Origin: Methanobacteriota archaeon
GTDB lineage: Archaea > Halobacteriota > Syntropharchaeia > JACQPP01
NCBI GenBank assembly: GCA_016207465.1
Contig: JACQPP010000098.1
Location: 1-7,222 of the forward strand
Reading direction: 5' to 3'
DNA: 7,222 bases
The notes under the pieces are model-generated. The model was given only the letters and a program-made list of their open reading frames with translations, did not search any database and was not told the DNA's origin. Below are positions 6,001 through 7,222 of the stretch, one piece after another; the first letter of the stretch is position 1; each line of letters begins with the position of its first letter. Position numbers and translations under genes: made by a program.

Positions 6001-7222
6001 CCCAGAACAACACCGTGGGGGCCTCCCGCACCACCGTCATCAACCACACCCTCATGAACGTCCGCGCCAACCGCACCCTCGAAATCACCCCCCGGGTCGA
6101 GGAGACCAAGGAGCACAACACCACCACCGCCTACACCTTCACCGTCCGCAACATCGGCAACATCTTCGCCCGCAACGCCAAGTTCAAGGTCTACCAGGAC
6201 GCCAACCTCCCGCCCGCCAACAAGTGCCAGACCAGCGGCGGCTGCTACGTCAGCATCACCAACTCCACCGGGGGCGCCATCCCCGCCTCCGGCTCCGACC
6301 TCGGGGCCCTCGACGTCCTCGCCCCCCAGAATATCACCATCCGGGTGGACACCGGCCGCGGCACCAAGGCGGGGACCTACAACTGGACCGTCGAGGTCAG
6401 CGCCGACCAGGCCAACTCCGGATTCAACGACATGATATTCACCATCCCCACCAACCGCTCCTGGACCCTCACCCCCGTCAACTTCGCCTCCGGCGACACC
6501 CTCACCGTCTCCGTCAACACCTCCTGGAGCCAGGACTCCACCTTCCGCTACTACATGGTGGTGGAGAACACCGGCAACATCCCCCTCAACTTCGAGGCCG
6601 TCCGCAGCGTCAGCCCCCCGGTCCTCGGCGAGGTCGTCGTCGGCCCCGCGGGCTGGAACGTCCTCTGCACCCAGCAGGCCAGCGACATCAACATCTCCTG
6701 CGCCGACGCCCTCAGCGAGCCCACCCCCACCTCCTCCCAGGCGGCCAACATCACCCTCGGATTCGAATCCACCGGAGTCCCCGAGAACACCTACAACGCC
6801 ACCTTCATCTTCGCCCGCATTGACGACCCCACCGACAGCCGCAGCCTCGCCCTCCGCCTCAACGTCACCAACCTCGCCCCCACCATCACCAACCTCACCA
6901 ACACCACCAACCTCTCGGGCTACGTCGAAATCTACCAGAACGTCACCGTCAACGCCACCGTGGTGGACCCCAGCGGCATCAGCCGGGTCTGGCTCAACGT
7001 CACCCTCCCCAACTCCACCGTCGAGCAGACCTTCGCCGGCAACCCCACCGGCAACAACTACACCATCCGCTACACCTACGCCCATCCCGAGAACGGCACC
7101 CTCACCCTCGCCTTCTGCGCCAACGACACCACCAACCTGGTCTCCTGCACCTCGGCGGGGACCATCCGGGCCGAGAACCAGACCACACCCACCCCCACCA
7201 TCTCCCTCACCCCCTCCAACGC
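1..7222 (+). CDS. Giant sequon-rich, multi-modular Ig-like surface protein (internal fragment, both ends missing)
   Basis: The first full codon is at base 3 and the frame is uninterrupted for 2,406 codons. There is no stop, no in-frame ATG before about base 618 and no ribosome binding site, so N- and C-termini lie outside. Consistent alternation of hydrophobic and polar residues, Gly/Pro/Asn turns and extreme C-ending codon choice throughout this frame show that it is the coding one. Asn, Thr and Ser dominate. About 182 N-X-S/T sequons occur (one per 13 residues), about two thirds with Thr. Lys is about 1% and Met is rare. About 35 Cys occur, many as close pairs suited to disulfides outside the cell. 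No transmembrane helix, signal peptide, enzyme motif or sorting signal is visible. About 19 tandem beta-sandwich modules can be delimited. Inferred role: secreted or cell-anchored glycoprotein (S-layer-like, stalk or adhesin), most likely archaeal. Partner and precise function cannot be named. I am sure of the coding frame and modular nature, less so of the function and host. Confidence 0.93.
3..491 (+). other. Module 1: Ig-like segment with Cys, N-most in window
   Basis: Residues 1-163. Beta-type strands such as NVSENVSVNFSV lead to SDC, then LEDC and SFNCTW, and a closing strand GGTWDLLLTSNN followed by YYYNNTTVLS. About 18 sequons fall here. The start may belong to the tail of a previous module. 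The run into the NPPPNQTL linker marks the end. The assignment to an Ig-like fold is inferred from strand pattern and the Cys spacing, not from a recognised family. Confidence 0.45.
492..782 (+). repeat. Module 2: Ig-like repeat with Trp-Gly box
   Basis: Residues 164-260. It opens with NVSVTPVAWGGSFNFSVHIS, whose Trp-Gly (Trp codon at 519) followed by a strand and Asp recurs in modules 5 and 8. It contains a Cys pair (NVTC ... GTC) and closes with a Trp-Trp strand (SSWWFRLDDG). Codon usage here is clearly less C-biased than in the rest of the gene: AAT, GTA, ACA, GAA, GAT, GTT and GGA codons cluster. Confidence 0.5.
822..1130 (+). repeat. Module 3: Big_1/invasin-like Ig repeat with Arg box
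   Basis: Residues 274-376. It opens TLVAGNDTTVNRSGTQNVTL, continues DTNTGKPAPNVSVRFNVT, then SNFTGNVTLDFDPSG, a PQMWRMTLEDGFYND stretch, and ends NYSLTVTG. The order (Arg box, D-x-x-TG-x-x-A, V-x-F-x-V/I-T, G-x-x-T-hydrophobic-x-Pro, Q-x-W, hydrophobic-T/H-V-x-G) is repeated in module 9, which makes the two clear divergent copies. The pattern resembles bacterial/archaeal Ig-like domain 1 (Big_1), as judged by eye. Confidence 0.6.
1131..1499 (+). repeat. Module 4: Ig-like repeat with FLRGTD box and Cys pairs
   Basis: Residues 377-499. The box FLRGTDIVVEAEVREDNN (first Gly-box Arg at 1191) matches module 10's LVRRGDNVSLNATVRDE. Downstream are LLNCPLT and TYQCTF, a likely disulfide pair, then HYNLTLSVNDTYFPNNTT, and a second pair GACPVNQC near the end. 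The strand order supports an Ig-like fold. Confidence 0.55.
1500..1865 (+). repeat. Module 5: Ig-like repeat with Trp-Gly box
   Basis: Residues 500-621. It opens TNATVNKTLGGWGENWSLTA and continues TVDDEDLDPTNQVNLTIR, paralleling modules 2 and 8. It closes GDWEFMFQASDDPDVPNT and FTLEADDV. There is no Cys in this module, and about nine sequons. The DDEDLDPTN acidic stretch is a turn between strands. A metal-binding role cannot be shown from sequence. Confidence 0.5.
1866..2300 (+). repeat. Module 6: Ig-like repeat with VYRND box
   Basis: Residues 622-766. After VYRNDAGADNLTT (box Arg at 1929) come QNMSIRIFDTDRGDY and GANMRVYLTEDYTNNN. The segment VNFTFNPDCNYATGQQRW parallels module 3 (LDFDPSGSYWVGPQMW) and, more weakly, module 9. 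The shared feature is a Phe/Tyr-x-Pro turn, then Gly or Ala, Gln and Trp. It is longer than its neighbours because of an insertion before and after this motif. Confidence 0.5.
2301..2639 (+). repeat. Module 7: Ig-like repeat opening NITAPTG with YERG box
   Basis: Residues 767-879. It opens NITAPTGVAYERGVETPTYT, then GTLQDECFTEKG. The ITAP-x-TG ... RG order recurs at the start of module 10 (ITAPATGTLVRRGD). Three Cys (DEC, QTC, FSC) follow at about 790, 820 and 829, and the last two are probably bonded across a Gly-rich hairpin. It ends NWSLRLEATDTF and a short linker to LFVADRPA. Confidence 0.5.
2640..3017 (+). repeat. Module 8: Ig-like repeat with APWG box
   Basis: Residues 880-1005. It opens LGLVNSQSNITAPWGTLLTF, continues AVTLTDQDGNRVNVTVEKAP, then RLTCSDIGYNYFRINATDNA. 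The Trp-Gly box (Trp at 2679) and the following strand-Asp-turn-strand match modules 2 and 5. The last part (NTSGAGYILNFTLTPDTASG) is a linker strand leading into module 9. Confidence 0.5.
3018..3350 (+). repeat. Module 9: Big_1/invasin-like Ig repeat, paired with module 3
   Basis: Residues 1006-1116. It opens TLVEGDGAQVRRNNSTNLTV, continues NDATTGTNASAGHRVKFFIT, then TNQSGYATVNYTPNDT, QAWKAGVGYND and GGQTCYN, and ends SNATLHVIG. Each block lines up in order with module 3 (822-1130). The Y-x-P followed by A-x-x-W-K-A-G and a short aromatic tail is typical of Big_1/invasin-like sandwiches. Confidence 0.6.
3351..3659 (+). repeat. Module 10: Ig-like repeat with LVRRGD box
   Basis: Residues 1117-1219. 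It opens TPTITAPATGTLVRRGDNVS, continues LNATVRDEFNATVTDATLLW, then GATTLTANASLYNSS and ends YASLNLTVFG, echoing module 9's closing strand. There is no Cys. About 11 sequons occur in 103 residues, one of the denser parts. It abuts modules 9 and 11 with no linker. Confidence 0.55.
3660..4001 (+). repeat. Module 11: Ig-like repeat with long-range Cys pair
   Basis: Residues 1220-1333. VNCSV (Cys codon at 3738) and YSLSCVIRDN (Cys codon at 3915) lie 59 residues apart, the spacing of a classical cross-sheet Ig disulfide. Between them are VEFYRSYEGGAWVLEST and the ATWNWSTADRLPGNYS hairpin. This gives the best fold cue in the window, although no specific family is claimed. Confidence 0.55.
4002..4358 (+). 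repeat. Module 12: Ig-like repeat with VYRNNS box
   Basis: Residues 1334-1452. It opens RVLDVKFYDPAGTELSPP, then VYRNNSLFPSIANFTARIQD (box Arg at 4065), STVGFYNNTSLIGTC, GWCATPVTFNPNDT and a closing strand TLSVTIL. The GTC/GWC Cys pair is nine residues apart. The VYRN box matches module 6. Confidence 0.5.
4359..4694 (+). repeat. Module 13: Ig-like repeat with TRRL box
   Basis: Residues 1453-1564, exactly 112 residues. It opens SPVNGTLWSTTDTRRLVLIV, continues TDELGVNHTLNASLNSTW, then GRCAYADTN and YWRPGESACSPG, and ends YLNVRVTTLTRVQW. The Arg box (4398-4403) falls 112 codons after the box of module 12, in step with the ladder. A short stretch around 4404-4437 uses ATT, ACG, GAA and GGT codons, looser than its surroundings. 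Confidence 0.45.
4695..5111 (+). other. Module 14: longer beta-rich module
   Basis: Residues 1565-1703. Strands TTFAFWIGCQVIDSENQPVP, YKVNLSYRYTG and EVWLLNDSLTLTSPVEERG are followed by IEFHCNIGDKAEANAQANVT. The two Cys (IGC and FHC) are about 80 residues apart and could bridge the sandwich. The box seen in earlier modules is not recognisable, so membership of the same family is inferred only from position and strand pattern. Confidence 0.4.
5112..5591 (+). other. Module 15: long Ig-like module with NGTYTINIVARD strand
   Basis: Residues 1704-1863. It opens TAPFLLNSSVSPNSSLEARN and TSALTILANLTDNYLNASN and closes VQNGTYTINIVARDWRND. The 'NGTYT-hydrophobic-x-hydrophobic-A-x-D' strand is common at the end of Ig/FnIII-like modules in archaeal surface proteins. 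The centre (LACSNWLDSTGTVMSSPGAI) is Ser/Gly/Ala rich and looks like a loop insertion. Cys occur at LAC and TTC. Confidence 0.45.
5592..6050 (+). repeat. Module 16: NEW3/CARDB-like repeat 1
   Basis: Residues 1864-2016. SRTFNITFTNTGAAFAYDVT has the signature of NEW3/CARDB-type domains (hydrophobic strand, N-T-G, hydrophobic-x-a-x-n-V). After a loop with the pair GVC/GSC comes RTCGQMAPGATCTFPIRA, the 'L/M-x-PG-x' turn and final strands. About four Cys make this the most Cys-dense module. Aligns by eye with modules 17 and 18. Confidence 0.6.
6051..6446 (+). repeat. Module 17: NEW3/CARDB-like repeat 2
   Basis: Residues 2017-2148. TTAYTFTVRNIGNIFARNAK is the same N-x-G-N strand pair. A short Cys hairpin NKCQTSGGCYV follows. 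VLAPQNITIRVDTGRGTKAG then leads to TYNWTVEVSADQ, matching the 'P-x-x-x-hydrophobic-T-hydrophobic ... G-T/Y-Y' end of NEW3 domains. The core of this module (about 6147-6250) lacks sequons. Confidence 0.62.
6447..6875 (+). repeat. Module 18: NEW3/CARDB-like repeat 3
   Basis: Residues 2149-2291. TFRYYMVVENTGNIPLNFEA repeats the N-T-G-N signature. The pair VLC ... ISC sits in the middle, and SQAANITLGFESTGVPENTY followed by NATFIFARIDD is the matching last hairpin. It ends LALRLNVTNL, where module 19 begins. It is a clear divergent copy of module 17. Confidence 0.62.
6876..7166 (+). other. Module 19: Ig/FnIII-like module with paired Cys
   Basis: Residues 2292-2388. It opens APTITNLTNTTNLSGYVEIY, continues QNVTVNATVVDPSGISRVWL and NVTLPNSTVEQTF, and closes YTIRYTYAHPENGTLTLAFC with a second Cys in LVSCTSAG. 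The 'V-x-D-x-S/G-G-I-x-x-V-x-hydrophobic-x-hydrophobic-x-x-PN-x-T' core is typical of Ig-like repeats of archaeal surface proteins. About eleven sequons occur in 97 residues. Confidence 0.55.
7167..7222 (+). other. Thr/Pro-rich linker at the right edge
   Basis: Residues 2389-2406 read RAENQTTPTPTISLTPSN and continue past the window. Alternating Thr-Pro suits an extended, possibly O-glycosylated, linker between modules or before a membrane anchor. The downstream sequence is not visible, so its role is open. Confidence 0.5.

Noticed and set aside
141..7085. A 2,314-codon open frame on the - strand beginning with ATG at 7085.
   Set aside because: It is in exact register opposite the sense codons, and its residues (Gly, Val, Glu, Ala, Asp) are what reverse-complemented GTC, GAC, ACC, AAC and GCC give. 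It has no domain or motif. The sense frame has clear repeat modules and spaced Cys.
1..7222. RNA genes, promoters, terminators, insertion sequences or attachment sites inside the window.
   Set aside because: No tRNA-like cloverleaf, inverted repeat with T-run, transposase motif or AT-rich intergenic gap was seen. The single frame is open across every base.

Overview
The whole window lies inside one protein-coding gene on the + strand. The frame whose first complete codon is at base 3 is open to base 7220 (2,406 codons), with no stop codon and no credible start, so the gene runs off both ends. Residue number within the window equals codon start position divided by 3.

The encoded protein is very rich in Asn, Thr and Ser and poor in Lys and Met. 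By hand count it carries about 182 N-glycosylation sequons (N-X-S/T, X not Pro) and about 35 Cys, many in nearby pairs. No transmembrane segment or catalytic motif is visible. It reads as a string of about 19 beta-sandwich (Ig-like/CARDB-like) modules, mostly 97-160 residues long. Modules 2-13 share recognisable opening strands with an Arg-Gly/Asn or Trp-Gly box that recurs about every 112-135 residues. Modules 16-18 resemble NEW3/CARDB domains. The window ends in a Thr/Pro linker. This is the architecture of a giant extracellular, heavily N-glycosylated surface, stalk or adhesin protein.

The most likely source is a GC-rich archaeon, because the sequon load suits archaeal surface glycoproteins and such giant Asn/Thr-rich Ig-repeat proteins occur in uncultivated archaea, including DPANN lineages. 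This is inference: no taxonomic marker is present. A giant adhesin from a bacterium is the main alternative. The DNA is about 60-65% GC in sampled lines, with C far exceeding G on the + strand and codons ending overwhelmingly in C (AAC, ACC, CTC, GTC, GAC, TTC).

Layout: 3-491 N-most visible module; 492-4694 the regular ladder of modules 2-13; 4695-5591 two longer modules; 5592-6875 three NEW3/CARDB-like modules with a lower sequon density; 6876-7166 a further Ig-like module; 7167-7222 Thr/Pro linker. I see no RNA gene, promoter, terminator, mobile element, CRISPR array or second gene. Long open frames in other registers, including a 6.9-kb one on the - strand, are explained as by-products of the extreme codon bias.
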